The notes: generated by a model from the letters alone, not told the origin. DNA of 64,000 nt from Ailurus styani (GCA_002007465.1 LNAC01000781.1:511383-575382), one strand, 5' to 3'; positions 34,139 to 46,152 are shown, numbered from the stretch's first letter. A program made the numbers and translations.

Positions 34139-35279
34139 AAAAGAGAAAATGTTACTATTTAAAATAGTGAATTAAGAAAGCAAAACAAAAGGTCATATTC
34201 TATTTCTAAATTCCACAGTTATATTTTAAGATAATTTATGTGATTCACCCCATATCCACACATTTCTGTATCCATCATCAGAAAATTTGAGGAACTTAAA
34301 TCCATTGCACATTTTGTAAGTCTTTTATGACTATTAGGGGCAACATATTCTCAAACACTGACTTGATTATTCTTCAACTAATATTTTTGTATTTGAATAA
34401 AGTATACTTTTATAAAAGTACCCATAATTGCCTTTTAAAGTACTCTGTGTTTTTTTTAACTAAATTTTATTTACTATTCTGTTCTGTGCTACATGTTTTG
34501 CTGCCCAAGTAGGCAGTTGCCATGTGCAACTTCAATGGATTCTTTCTGATGTCCCAAAATAAATCAAATTATACAGCAGGCAGGGATATCACTGAAGTCT
34601 ATGTAAATAAAGATATATAAAAAAATTAAATATAACCTGTCATTTTCCTTGTGACTATTGAAAGTAAAACCATTCATGTTGTTCCAAATAAAACCCCTGA
34701 GGGTCACAATTTTTTCTAAGAGGGTGGCAACTGAGAATGAACACTTTTTAACAGGGAGAGAAAAGATCTTTTGAAGACCTGGTCAGGCCTATTCCCCGTG
34801 ATTCCTCTTTGCTTTACCATATCCCAGACCTGCTCAGAAATATTACAGGACGTTCTTTCATCAAGCCATACACCACTGAGAGTAACTTCAAAGTGAATTG
34901 TCACAACAGTGAGCAGTAGTCTGTAAATATATAAAGCATACTATGGAAGCTGCTCAGTGTGTGGTTTAAAAAACGTTTTCAAACAGAGCAGGTCAAAGGC
35001 ATAGCATCTCAAAGCCTTTTTGTTCTTTATTTTTTTACTAATCATAGCATGATTTCTCAAGGAACCAGTTTCTAGAACTTTGGAGTCTTCTTCCTGTAAC
35101 TTTATTCTCATCTCCCCCAACTTCCCACCAATGACCAAAGTCTCTGGTAAATCCCTTCTTCCACATCGCCTCAGGATCTGTTCAATATCTTAACAAGTTT
35201 TGTCTCAAGTTTTCCTTCTCTTCAGTATACCTTATAAAACACTAATAAATTAATGCTTGGAAATCTGCAATTTATATAG
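34139..35279. other. Unique sequence, no gene seen
   Basis: 34690-34910 has more balanced composition than its surroundings, and a 62-codon minus-strand frame there lacks a domain. Confidence 0.5.
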
Positions 35280-35560
35280 TGTTGAGTCCTTGCTCCAAAA
35301 ACTTCAATTGTTCCCAAAGTCCAGAGAATAAATCCAAATTCAGTATTCTGAAAGGTGAGATCTGCCTTTCTTTCTTCCTGCTCAATGCATCATCTCCACT
35401 TTCCCCTCCAAAACAAAACATCACAAACCTTGATAACTTATTCACTGATTTAAATCACATTACTTCATTTCAAGTGTCAACTCTTCCTGAAGTCTTCCCT
35501 GAGAGTACTAGGCGTCAGGAATTTTTCCATCATCTGACTTCCTGAAGGTTGTTCTCTCTG
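35280..35560 (+). mobile_element. LINE-2 fragment
   Basis: 'ccagagaataaatccaaattc', 'gtattctgaaaggtgagatc', 'caagtgtcaactcttcctgaa', 'gtcttccctgagagtac' are co-linear with L2. The 88-codon frame here is a chance frame. Confidence 0.6.
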
Positions 35561-36039
35561 TTGCTTACTTATTTAGAACATAACGAGATTCTAAAAAGTG
35601 ACCTCGATTTTTTAAATCATACTTCAGATAGTACTTTTTTTAAAATCAGAGAATATGTTATAGAATATGGAAGTTTATTTTAACTAAAGTGTAACTTCAA
35701 AAATAAAAGCAAAGTGATTAGAAATATGATGATTCTTAACCCAACCAAGGAATGTAGAATTAGAAGTGAGTTTTGAGTTAGAGATAATAAGCTTCCTATT
35801 TTGTATATTGTTTTATAGTAATAAAAATTAAGTAACCTTTTGTATTTGGGGCAAATATAACCAAAAGGGCCTTGGGGCTGAAATGAAAAGGAATTTTTGT
35901 TAATTATAAAAAGAAAAAGAAGTAAGAAGTCAGTTGAACAGCTCAATATGTATAAATAAGTATTCCTTTAGTAATAGACTTCAAGATAATTGTCAAGATT
36001 TTTCTTTAGACCAATATTAAGGTTATCAACAAAATCATT
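35561..36039. other. Unique AT-rich sequence, nothing recognised
   Basis: No gene; the 88-codon minus-strand frame (35680-35946) is A/T-biased chance sequence. Confidence 0.5.
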
Positions 36040-36890
36040 TTAACTTTTGTGAAAAATATTGCCTAAAGTTTGTATGGAACAGTAAAATACCCTGAATAGC
36101 CCAAACAATCTTGAGAAAAAAAAAATCTGGAGGCATCACACTTCCTGATTTCAAACTATATTACAAAGTTATAGTAATAGAAACATATATGCTATTGGCA
36201 TAAAAAGATACAGAGATCAATGAAACAGAATAGGGAGCCCAGAAGTAAACCCAAACTCATATGGCCAATTAAATTACGAGAAAAAAGCAAAGAACATACA
36301 ATGAGGAAAGGACAATCTTTTCAACAGTGATACTGAGAAAACTGGATATCCACATACAAAGAGTAAAACTGGTCCACAGTCTTACACTGTGAACAAAAAT
36401 TAACTCAAAATAGACTTAAGACTTGACCGTAAGACTGGAAGCCTTAAAACTCCTAGAAGAAAACATAGGGAATAAGCTTCCTGACATCATTCCTGGCAAT
36501 GATTTTTTAGATTTGACACTAAAAGCAAAGGCAACAAAAATAAAATAAACAAGTGGGACTACATCAAAATAAAAAGCTTTTGCACAATAAAAGGAACATC
36601 AACAAAATGAAAAATCAGCCTATGGAATGAGAGAAAATATTTGTAAATCATATACCTGAAAAGGGGTTAATGTCCAAAATATTTTTAAAAATCTCATACA
36701 ATTCAATAACAAGCCATCTAATTAAACAACAGAAAGAACAGAATAGATGTTTTTCCAGGGACGATATACAAATGACCAACAGGCACATAAAAAGGTGCTC
36801 AATGTCATTAATCATCAGGGAAATGCAAATTAAAACTACTATGAGATATTACTTCCCACCTATTAGAATACTTACTAACAAAAAGATAAG
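36040..36890 (+). mobile_element. Old LINE-1 ORF2 fragment, 3' third
   Basis: Follows ORF2 DNA in order: 'tttgtatggaacagtaaaata', 'ctggaggcatcacacttcc', 'gaaacagaatagggagccc', 'gtgggactacatcaaaat', 'aaaagcttttgcacaataaa', 'gacgatatacaaatgacca', 'aaaggtgctcaatgtcatt', 'aaattaaaactactatgag'. Broken by stops and frameshifts and ended before the ORF2 C-terminus. Confidence 0.92.
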
Positions 36891-37154
36891 AATTTAATTA
36901 TATATCTTATGGAAACATTCAAAAATCAAATTTTATTTATTTTTTTAAATGTAGACAAGGATAGTAAGACTGAATTTCTGGGACCTACACAATCATATGA
37001 TTGTATTGCCTCATATGTTAATAGTATAGAAATAATTGTCCTATACCATGATGATACATATTGTAATTTCTTATATTTAATTAACATCATCTTGATATGA
37101 ATGGATATTTTAATCAGAAAAGAAAGAATAGGGATTAACAACTTCGACAGTAAA

Positions 37155-37300
37155 GTCAGTCTTTCTCTCCTTCCCTCCTTCCTTCCTTCATTCTTCCTTT
37201 CTTCTATTCTTGTTTATTCTGATCAAATCATTCTCTCTCTCTCTTATTTGTCTTTTCTACCAGCAAAAATACTGCACACATACACACACACATGAAAACA
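37155..37300. repeat. CT-rich then CA-rich low-complexity tract
   Basis: (CCTT)n-like stretch at 37159-37205, ctctctctct at 37231, and cacacaca runs at 37275-37305. Confidence 0.85.
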
Positions 37301-37305
37301 CACAC

Positions 37306-38094
37306 ATATCTGTGTAAGCCATGAACCTGCAACTAACCATTTCATATGTCTCTGACTAAAAAATTAGGATTAATCCATGCCATAATGAGAGAAAAAGAGT
37401 TAAATGTAAATTATCTTAAAGTCAGATAAGATGGTTATGGCTGTACCTAAACACACCAAAGGAGTTAGAGGAGAAGAAAACATTATAACTTCTAAATTCT
37501 GACTGTGGGCATAAAAAAAAAAGATTGATGTATCATTTACTATAACCAGATGTCAGAATAAGTTTTGGTCATAAGTAAACACCATGGTTTTTATTATCAC
37601 TGAAGTTCAAAAGATCATGAAGGCATGAAGATCATGAATTTTGGTAAGGTAATTAAATGTGCTAAAGAGGGATGGCTTTACTTATTTGGAATGTTTAAAT
37701 TAATCCCCTCAGGAATGACCTGAGAGAATCTCATGACATCGGTTATTTTCTTGAAATGTATGATTAGCTGCCTGAAATTAACATGAAAATATGCTGCCTA
37801 AATAATCACGTTATATATATCATCTCGTGAATAAAGACAAGGTCACTAATATTCAGAGAATATTTCTATTCTCCTTTTTACTGAAGATGATCATCTGTTG
37901 AGAGCAATCACCCTGGCCCTCAGAAGCTGATGGTCTAGCAGTCTAGTATGGGATATACATACATACATATACACATTTAGATTAAGATATGGGGGGAGAA
38001 AAAGAGTAAGAATATAGACAGAACGATGGAGTTTTAAAATACATATATTATTATTTTATCAACTCAATGAAGAATCAATATAATGAGACTAAAA
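37306..38094. other. Unique sequence, no gene seen
   Basis: No gene or repeat signature except a short (CATA)n at 37955-37972. Confidence 0.5.
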
Positions 38095-38310
38095 TTTTTC
38101 AGTTCCATTGTGGTAAAATTGACAAAATTGTAAGATATTTAAAGTGTATAATGTGATGATTTAATATATGTATACTGTACACTATGAAAAGATATCCCCA
38201 TCGTTAATTAACACATCCATCATCTCACATATTTACCTTTTCTGTGTGTGTGAGAACATTTAAGTCCCAATCTTTTAGCAAATTTCAATTATACAATGCA
38301 GTGTTAGAGA
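38095..38310 (+). mobile_element. Old LINE-1 3' UTR-like fragment
   Basis: 'aaagtgtataatgtgatgatt', 'taatatatgtatactgtacac', 'cacatccatcatctcacata', 'aatttcaattatacaatgc' are characteristic of older L1 3' UTRs. Similar sequence recurs at 40755-40910. Confidence 0.6.
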
Positions 38311-38510
38311 CCAAACTAATAGAGATACAGGCAGGATCCACTACATAATTTGTGGGCACCAGTTCAAAATAAAAATGCAGGATCCCTTGCCCAAAATTAT
38401 TAAAAAGAAAATAGAATATTAAACCAAGCATGGGGCCCTTCCACGCATGGGCACTATTTAAGTGCCCAGGTCATATATCCATGAAGCCAGCCTTGTATAC
38501 AAAATAAACA
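38311..38510. mobile_element. Ancient repeat, family not assigned
   Basis: 'acataatttgtgggcaccag', 'aaaataaaaatgcaggatccc', 'ttaaaccaagcatggggccc', 'atgaagccagccttgtat' look like a known old mammalian repeat that I cannot name. It contains a near-palindromic ggcccttccacgcatgggc. Confidence 0.4.
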
Positions 38511-38821
38511 TTTATTCATGATCTTGTATATTTTTTATGGGTCAGATGAAAGTAATTATTCATCCAAATTTCATTCTCATTCTAGAACCACGTGGTGAGA
38601 CAATATTTATTTCAGGGGATCAGTTTCTTGAGAGTTTATGGCCAATAGCCCACAAGTTATAGCTAAGTAGTTCGGACAAAAAAAAAAAAAAGCAAAAATG
38701 TATTAGAAGAACTTCAGGTCTATTGCTATAAATAGATTTATTAAATAATATATAAATAAAAATATAATTTAAAAACTAAAAGTTACAAAATAGTCTTTCA
38801 GCAGATTATTATATTAGAAGC

Positions 38822-38875
38822 TTTTTTTTTTAATTTTATTTTTATTATTTGCCCAAGGGGTACAGGTCTGTGAAT
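38822..38875 (-). mobile_element. Very short 5'-truncated young LINE-1 insertion
   Basis: On the minus strand it reads attcacagacctgtacccct, then tgggcaaataataaaaataa and a poly(A). This is the last ~55 bp of the same 3' UTR as the full-length L1 at 55172, with one substitution in the overlap plus a one-base tail difference. No TSD identified. Confidence 0.9.
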
Positions 38876-40081
38876 TTGCCACATAATAATTATTTGAACA
38901 ATACTGTATTATAAATTGTGAATGGTCCTTTAATTTAGAGTCTTTTTACTTTTATTTATATCATTCCAAAAATATATTTATTTCTATAACACGTATTATT
39001 TTAAAAAAGAAGTCAACAATTTAGGTCAGGCCTCAATCCCACATTTTCTAGGAAGACTGTACATCTTTGGAGTCAATGGGGTTCTTTCTTGCCTCTGAAT
39101 TTCAAAAACTTGCTGCCTGTGCCACCCAACATATTCTGCCTCCTATCACAATTATCTTCTTTTCTAGATGGTAAAATTCTGGGTCCAAACATGTCTTAGA
39201 TGTCTTTATAGAAATCACAACACCTAAAAAAAGTCTTTAAACATGGAAGGAGTGCAATATGGTAGCCCTATATAGTTCTATCTTGAGTAGATAAACAAAT
39301 GAAAGTGGTTTAAAATGTTGTGTACTACCTTCTATAAAGAAGAGCAAGACGATTAAATATAATTGTCAGTATGTAGACAGTTTCTTGAGTGTGCTGCTGT
39401 GGTTACTTTGTTCAAAAAGATTGAATTCAGTTTGGCTTTCTATAAAGGCCAAACTGCAAAAAATTAAAGTATTGCATTTCTCCCAATCTTTTTATATATC
39501 CTTAAGCTTTCTTTTAAATTATTTTTGCACCAGAAGAAAATACAACATATTTTCTGTAATTATAGTAATTTATACCGAGAATTTTGGTGAAGAGAAAACC
39601 AACTCAAAAACACCCATTTTTAATATTTACTTATATTTTTACATATTGTCCTATAATTTAATGATATTGATGTCTTCTATTCAAATATTTTGATGTTCTC
39701 ATCTTGAATTAAGAGTATTCAAACTTAAATTTAAAAGAAAGAAAAATAAAAGAAATATTCAATGCATAAAAGCTTACTGCACATATTTTTGAAATGGATA
39801 CAAGTTTATAGTTCTATGATTCTTTATTAATTTAGTCCTTCCATCTTTTCTTTGTTCTTTCCATCCTTCTTCCCAATCTACCTTTCTTCTTTTCACAAGT
39901 AATGATTTAATCTAAAAGCTATTAATTAAATCTGAATAAGGTAGACTATAAAGGGAGGAAGCAGTAGCATAGGATAGTTTGCAGTCAGTAGAAACCACAG
40001 TAACTTTGAACTTGTTTACTCCAGAGAAGTTTTTCAAACAACCCTCCCCAGTGTCCTCCTAAAATCTTTTTGAAAAAAAAA
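38876..40081. other. Unique AT-rich sequence, no gene seen
   Basis: The 102-codon frame at 39385-39693 is Leu/Ile/Phe/Tyr-rich chance translation of AT-rich DNA. Confidence 0.5.
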
Positions 40082-40089
40082 TTTTTTAG

Positions 40090-40280
40090 GGACACCTGGG
40101 TGGCTCAGTCAGTTGAGTGTCTGCCTTCAGCCCAGATCATGATCTCGGGTCCTGTGGGTTAAGTCCCACATCAGGCTCCTTTCTCAGCAGGGAGCCCTCT
40201 TCTCCCTCTGCCTGCCACTCCCCCTGCTTGTGCTCTCTCTCTCTCTCTGAGAAGTAAGTAAATGAATAATCTCTAAAAAA
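40090..40280 (+). mobile_element. CAN SINE, older copy
   Basis: ggacacctgggtggctcagt head, gatcatgatctcgggtcctg, CT-rich body, aagtaaatgaataatctcta tail. Flanked by attttttag / gattttttttag. Confidence 0.94.
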
Positions 40281-40282
40281 AG

Positions 40283-40405
40283 ATTTTTTTTTAGTTATCG
40301 TACACTTTAACATTAGTTTCAGGTGTACAATGTAGTGATTCAACAGCCCAAGTGTCTATTGATTGATGAATGAATAAAGATGTGGTCTGTATATACAATG
40401 ATTAC
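40283..40405 (+). mobile_element. LINE-1 scar: 3' UTR-like and ORF2-end pieces joined
   Basis: 'agtttcaggtgtacaatgtag' is L1 3' UTR-like. It is followed directly by 'cccaagtgtctattgattgat' and 'aaagatgtggtctgtatata', which correspond to the [17 protein letters not shown] part of ORF2. The order is not that of an intact element. Confidence 0.65.
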
Positions 40406-40754
40406 ACAGCCTAAATTCTAATAACAGTTAACCTTTACTTTGTCTCTTTGGACTTGCCTCTGGTTCACCATAGCTTGCATGTCCCAAATTGCAATTCCTC
40501 TGCTATTCCTAAAAAAGCTCATTTTGCTAGTAAAATAGTTATTTTATTTTCGATGACAACTGTAATAAAACTTATATGGTGTCTCTCTCTCTCCCTCTCT
40601 TCCCCCCCCCCCGAAAAATATCTTATTGCACTGTGTTCATCCTTCTTCTTGTGATGATTGAGGTAATAAAATGCCTATATGATAAGATGAAGGGACTGAA
40701 CAATATAGGTATCGTGACATAGCATTAGGCTACAACTGACCTTCTAACAATTTG
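40406..40754. other. Unique sequence with CT and poly(C) tract
   Basis: tctctctctctccctctcttccccccccccc at 40581-40612; no gene. Confidence 0.6.
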
Positions 40755-40910
40755 AATATTCATATATTGAGGTACAGTTGATACCACAATAAATAGGAAT
40801 TGTATATATTTAAGGTATACAACTTGATTTGCTATATATACATTTATATACACACATACACACATTGCAAAATAATAACCAAAATTAAGCTAATTAACAT
40901 ATCCATAGTA
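40755..40910 (+). mobile_element. Old LINE-1 3' UTR-like fragment
   Basis: 'attgaggtacagttgatacca', 'tttaaggtatacaacttgatt', 'taattaacatatccatagtag'; same class as 38095-38310. Confidence 0.55.
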
Positions 40911-41289
40911 GTAGAATATTATGTCATTATAAATTGCATATACATATGTATATATAATAACAGAAAATAACCTAAAATCAAGACCTTCTTCCTGCTATAA
41001 GTTCATCTAAAGGTAAGCTACATATATGTTTCTGTGTATGTATGTGTTTTCTTCAATACTATTTGTAAAGTTAGTCTATAAACTTGTTTCAGTTGCACTA
41101 TGTAGGCATCTCCATATTTCCACTATGATATTCCTGATAAATAAACACTGATTGAAGTTACAGCTTGTTCAATCTCACAATAATGGACACAGTCAAGTCT
41201 TTTCTACAAGCTGATGATATTTCCTTTGCTGAAAAGTCTACAATTACTTTAGCTACTATAAAAAAAATTCTCTTTCCACTTCATACCAT
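40911..41289. other. Unique AT-rich sequence, nothing recognised
   Basis: No gene or repeat signature. Confidence 0.5.
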
Positions 41290-41680
41290 TGTTTCTCATC
41301 TCAGGCTTTTCTTCATCTAGATTTCTTTTTCTTTCCTTAACCACCCCCTACTTATCCTTCAAGTACTACCAAGCTTGTGGGTTCTTTTTGTCATGAACCC
41401 TCCCCAGGTCCCATCCCTGTGCTCCCACCTACCAGAAAGATCTGTCTCTGTATTGCTTTCCTGCATTGCATGGCACCATCATCCTCCCCAAATGTAAATT
41501 GACCTCCCTCATTGAATTCATAACACTGTATTGAATTCATCTTGTTTTTCTGTATTTCCCGTTCGTCTGTAAACTACCTGAATTCAGGGCTTATATATAA
41601 CTCATTTCTGCATCTCTCACATCGTGAGCAGTAAAGTCTCTGTTATTTAGTACATTTTCTCTAAAAGTCCATTGAATTTA
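41290..41680 (+). mobile_element. LINE-2 3' region
   Basis: 'cttatccttcaagtactacc', 'atgaaccctccccaggtccc', 'gaattcataacactgtattg', 'ctgtaaactacctgaattcagg', 'atttctgcatctctcacatc', 'tatttagtacattttctc': ordered L2 3' end. Confidence 0.7.
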
Positions 41681-42604
41681 AATTACCTCAGGAAGATTTC
41701 TTGGTATGAAAAATAACTAAAGAATTATTTTGTAAACTACATCAAAGAGCAGTAGCCAAATGTCAGCAAGATTATGTTTTTAACGTGTGACAAACAGTAT
41801 TTCTCTAAAAAGAGTATGCTTTTCTACATGAAATTTACTAAAGTATTAATCTTGCCAGTTGCTCTTTGAAGGACAGCTCTTATTCCATTCCAGTCTACCT
41901 GGTTCAAGTAGATCTGATCCAATCTCCTGGCTCAAGCGTTGAGTACAAGATCCAGGTCTTTACAGTCACATACTCTGTCCCCTCCTCCACTCCAGCCTCA
42001 ATTACTCATTGATTCAGGAACGGGCAGGGACTCAAGGCTGTTCAATCAAACTCTCCTTGAGATTTCAGCTGGCAATACAAGAAAAAGGCTTTCTTTCACT
42101 AGTACTGCTACCTGTGTGTTCTCTGAGGCTGTAAGGGTCATATAAACTCAAAGTTTTCAGAGACTATTTCTACTGTTACATACATACTGTAGACCTGTAA
42201 CTGACACAGAGGAAATCACAACCAAAGACAGAGACATAATATTCTAAAGCACAGAGCCCACACACCTCCCTGAATTTTGCTGATTAGACAAGAATGCACA
42301 TCTGTCCTAAAGACACTCAGCCTTGAGATCACCTACAATTGGAGAGGTTTTGGCCAAACAGCTTACCCAGTTACAGTCTCTTCTCAGGAATCTGAATTGC
42401 AAAATATACACGGATAAACATAAATCACTACAGGAGTTAGGACTTCAAGAATGCACGCACAGATTCAGGAGACAAGAGGGGTTATGGCAGGCCAGGAGAG
42501 AAATTATGAATACATAGAAGCTAAGCAGTAAATAGAACCTACTCAGAGGAAAACATTAAGAGGGGCCATTTGCAAAGGAGAATAAAAGTGAGAAAAAATC
42601 AAAT
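41681..42604. other. Unique sequence, no gene seen
   Basis: Composition is more balanced at 41850-42500 than in flanking DNA. Plus-strand frames of 64-68 codons (41939, 42323) have no recognised domain. Confidence 0.45.
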
Positions 42605-42695
42605 TTGCCAACAATTATAAAGTATTTATACTATGTCCCAGGACCCTTCTAACCATTTTAAGTAGATTATCTCATTTAGTATGGCAGCCATACTG
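42605..42695 (-). mobile_element. MIR fragment, inverted
   Basis: 'tatttatactatgtcccagg', 'cttctaaccattttaagtag', 'attatctcatttagtatgg': inverted MIR. Confidence 0.65.
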
Positions 42696-42714
42696 CAAAC
42701 ATTCTTTCATAGCC

Positions 42715-42782
42715 TCTGCATTAATTGAGCTCCTACCATATACCAGACACTATTCTGGGATTCCAGAGTACAGTTATTGAAG
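42715..42782 (-). mobile_element. LINE-2 3' end fragment, inverted
   Basis: 'ttaattgagctcctaccata', 'taccagacactattctggg', 'attccagagtacag'. Confidence 0.6.
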
Positions 42783-42813
42783 AAAAAAATAGTTATTTGA
42801 AATCCTGGCATTT

Positions 42814-43014
42814 TTTTTTTTTTTAAAGATTTTATTTATTTATTTGACACAGAGAGAGAGAGATCACAAGTAGGCAGAGAGGCAGGCAGAGAGAGAGGAG
42901 GAAGCAGGCTCCCTGCTGAGCAGAGAGCCCGATATGGGCCTCGATCCCAGGACCCTGAGATCATGACCTGAGCCGAAGGCAGAGGCTTTAACCCACTGAG
43001 CCACCCAGGCGCCC
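42814..43014 (-). mobile_element. CAN SINE, young subfamily
   Basis: Near-consensus inverted copy with a long poly(T) side and ctgagccacccaggcgccc head. Exact 15-bp TSD gaaatcctggcattt at 42799-42813 and 43015-43029. Confidence 0.98.
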
Positions 43015-43104
43015 GAAATCCTGGCATTTATGCTATATCATTAAATTCTAACACACTACCTGGAATAGTAAATTATTATTAACTATTATAGGCTCTTGAA
43101 TGAA

Positions 43105-43230
43105 GTAATAAGAGAAGAAGTAAATGATTATTAAACATTTGACTATGCACCAAGGATAGTGCTCCTCTCCTTGACTTAATTTTTATCCTTAAGTCACATG
43201 GCTATAAGAATAAACTAAGACATGCAGGTT
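43105..43230 (-). mobile_element. MIR fragment, inverted
   Basis: 'gattattaaacatttgacta', 'tgcaccaaggatagtgctc', 'taagtcacatggctataag': inverted MIR with the middle degraded. Confidence 0.5.
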
Positions 43231-43821
43231 TTCTAATATACCTTCTTATTCTAATTCTGAGTAGAGAATAACTAGAATTGCTTTTCTTTTCTTTTTTGAT
43301 AAAACTGGTCCATGATAAATTGGGAAAAATGAAATGAGAGCTGAAGGGATTACTTCCATCACTGTACATTTTTAAGTAACTGCGATCTTTGAGGAAAGCC
43401 TTGGCATCTCCTTTCCCAATAATTATATAAATGGCCTTAGTGAATAATAAAAAAGACTTATATAGTTATTAGCTATGAAAATAATTTCTATTGCTTATCT
43501 TACATGAAATTAAATTTTCTACAGTTTAATACTCCAATTTTCTGAAAATGGCTTCAGAATTTTAACCTGTTCACAACATCAACAAATGTTTCACTTTCAG
43601 TACATATCCCCTTGCAGTGTAATTCTGATAGGTTTCAGTTTTATTGTGATAAACTCATGTTACTGTTAAGAAGCTATCTTCTGCAGATTTCACAATTCTA
43701 TAATTGTTAATAGTTATGTATATTTGTATGCTCAGAGTGTTAGCTACCCAAATTAATTTCCAAGTAGTAAACTAAATAGCCTATCATATTCATTCAAATA
43801 ATTATTTAATTGTAACTTATT
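43231..43821. other. Unique AT-rich sequence, nothing recognised
   Basis: No gene or repeat signature. Confidence 0.5.
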
Positions 43822-43833
43822 ATATAGTTTTTA

Positions 43834-44027
43834 AAAAAATGATTTATTTATTTGAGAGAGAGAGAGAGAGCAAGCATGATGGGGGAAGGGCAGAGGGAGA
43901 GAGAAAATCTGGATCAGACTCCATGCTGAGCATGGAGCCCAACTCATCAACATCATGACTCTGAGATCATGACCTGAGCAGAAATCAAGAATCAGACACT
44001 TAACTGACTGAGTCACCCAGGAGCCTC
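43834..44027 (-). mobile_element. CAN SINE, older copy
   Basis: atgatttatttatttgagag tail side, ctctgagatcatgacctgag, gactgagtcacccaggagcc head. TSD tatatagttttta / tatttagttttta with one mismatch. Confidence 0.95.
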
Positions 44028-45454
44028 TATTTAGTTTTTATTTTCTATTCATATAGTACAAAAATACAAAAGACATCATTTTGTAGTGTATATTAGAAAA
44101 TCTCAACAAAAAAGTAGAGTCGTATATTATATCCCCAATTATGCTACAAGGCACTCTTTAATTTGGGATGAGTTCTTATCCAGGTTTTAGCTTTTCACCT
44201 ATTAAATGAGAATTCTGTCCTGCAAAAGGCAAATGTGAGGAATAACTATTTTATTTAGATAATGAAAAATATTAGGCAATATGTAAATGATAGATTCTAC
44301 CATGTTAGTAACTTTGCATATTATAAAAGTGCACATTATTTCAGCAAATAATTATAATAGTTTGATTTAACATCATCCATTAAAATTCTTCCTATATTGT
44401 AAACATATGGTAGGAAAAATCAAGTGTTTCCATTAGTTTTTAGATTTGCTGAGCTCTTTAAAACTACATTCCTTTCTCTGGGGTGTGAATATAATTTTGC
44501 ATCAGTAGAGTCATAAAATTGAATGTTTTCTTTTAAGAAAAAATATTTAAATAACTTGCCAAAGAAATTTAAGTTGACAAGAGGTATGCAAAAGTTCATT
44601 AAATAAAAAAAATATGAGAACAGTTTTTCATTTTGCCCAAATAATATATTTTCTTCTGGCTGTATTATCTGAGATAGGAAAGTTGACATTTCCAAAGAGA
44701 GAAGATTTTACTATTTCAATAATAAGGAAAGGAGGAAGATTTACGGTTTCTGTGAAGGAGAGTTTTACCGAGTAGATGTAAAATAGAGAAATACATTGTG
44801 GTATAGGTGATTCCCCTCATGAATGTAACAACTCCACTAAGTTAATTTGATTTTAAGAACTTCCATGCACACCAGAAAAGAAATGATGTTGCCCCAAACC
44901 AAAGTTGTATCAAAATAATTATCAAAATTAAACATAGCATGTAAATTTTCATGGAACAAGACTACTGATTTTGGAAAAGAGAGCAGGAAATATGTGGAGT
45001 TTTTCTCTTGTATTATGTTGGTGCTTTCTACATAGGGTTATTATATCCTATGATTATGATAAACGAAAAAAATTTGCAACTAAGTCACTTTAAGTCCATT
45101 TATTTTAACGGTGGGTTTATACAGCTCAATATGTGATTCTTACCATTAATAGACATACAGCAAGATACACAGCATTTGTGAAAAACTGTAGGGTACCAGA
45201 TTTGAAGGTACAATTTTCCTAACACACATAAAGTGTACTTTTCCTCTAAAGGAGTTGCCTAAATCACTTTTTTCTGGAGTTCATTTCTTTCCGTGTTCTG
45301 AAACAGTTTCTAAAATTTAATACTTCAGCATCATACGGAAAAATTATTTTGCCAAAACTATTAATTCACCAATACTTCTTTAAGGTAAAAACTATTTCAT
45401 AAAATACTAATTTTGAATACCATTTTATTTCTAAACAATTGCATAAAATGGGAA
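44028..45454. other. Unique AT-rich sequence, no gene seen
   Basis: About 1.4 kb free of recognised repeats. The 91-codon minus-strand frame (44420-44695) is not supported. Confidence 0.5.
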
Positions 45455-45790
45455 TAGGAAGACCCACGCCACCTATGCAATTTTATCCATTGGCCTACTA
45501 TTTGTCAAACTGCCTGCTGCAATTTATTATTAATTTCCAGTATTAGCTTTCAAATGTAAGTGAGCACAGCTCTCCAAGATGCCAGGCTCATTCTACTTTC
45601 ATGCGACTCCTCCGCATAGGCCTGTTTTTGTGTAGCTAATGTCGCATTAGCATTGGTTACCTACCAATAGGTGAACAGGAGGAGGGAATAATGGCTTTGA
45701 GGTAATTAATCCATTATTTGTCCCGTACTTTTCTTCACAAAAAGCAGATTTTCACCTACAGTTTTTATCTCAGGGAAGGGCCAGACATAT
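45455..45790. promoter_or_regulatory. Candidate non-coding regulatory element
   Basis: A repeat-free block with balanced composition and retained CpGs inside AT-rich DNA. Two palindromes sit close together: GCTAATG tcg CATTAGC (45635-45651) and ACCTA ccaa TAGGT (45659-45672). These are followed by gaggtaattaatccattatttg-type homeodomain core motifs (TAATTA, TAATCC, ATTA; about 45700-45718). No long frame. Clustering of TAAT/ATTA sites is typical of developmental enhancers, but conservation cannot be tested here. Confidence 0.35.
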
Positions 45791-45844
45791 TGAAACAGAT
45801 AATCCATGAGTCCCTCTGACTATTGTGATCCAAATATCTAAACC

Positions 45845-46152
45845 AGCACCATCCAAAGCAATGTAATGCAAACCATACATGTAATTTAAAAATGTATAGT
45901 AGCCATTTTTTTTAAACAACTAAAAGCAAGCAGAATTAATTTTAATAGAATACTTTATGTAATGCAAATATATCATATTTTCATTTCAACACAAAATCAT
46001 ATTTAAAAATTAATGAGATTGTTTGCATTTTTAATACCAAGTTTTTAAAATCCAGTGTGTATTTTACACTTAGAGCACATTTTAATTCCTGTTAGCCACA
46101 TTTCAAGATATCTACAGCCATATGTGGCTAGTAGCTACCCTATTGGACAGCC
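45845..46152. mobile_element. Non-autonomous hAT-like DNA transposon
   Basis: About 308 bp with diverged inverted ends (cagcaccatccaa... and ...ctattggacagcc, ideal form cagtgctgtccaatag). Inside lie 'tagtagccatt', 'attaattttaatagaatac', 'tccagtgtgtattttacact', 'gccacatttcaaga', 'atatgtggctagtagctac'. Too short to encode a transposase. Family name not certain; 8-bp TSD not clear. Confidence 0.6.

Noticed and set aside
39385..39693. 102-codon hydrophobic frame resembling a membrane protein
   Set aside because: High Ile/Leu/Phe/Tyr content is what AT-rich DNA yields by chance; no start context, homology or exon structure is visible.
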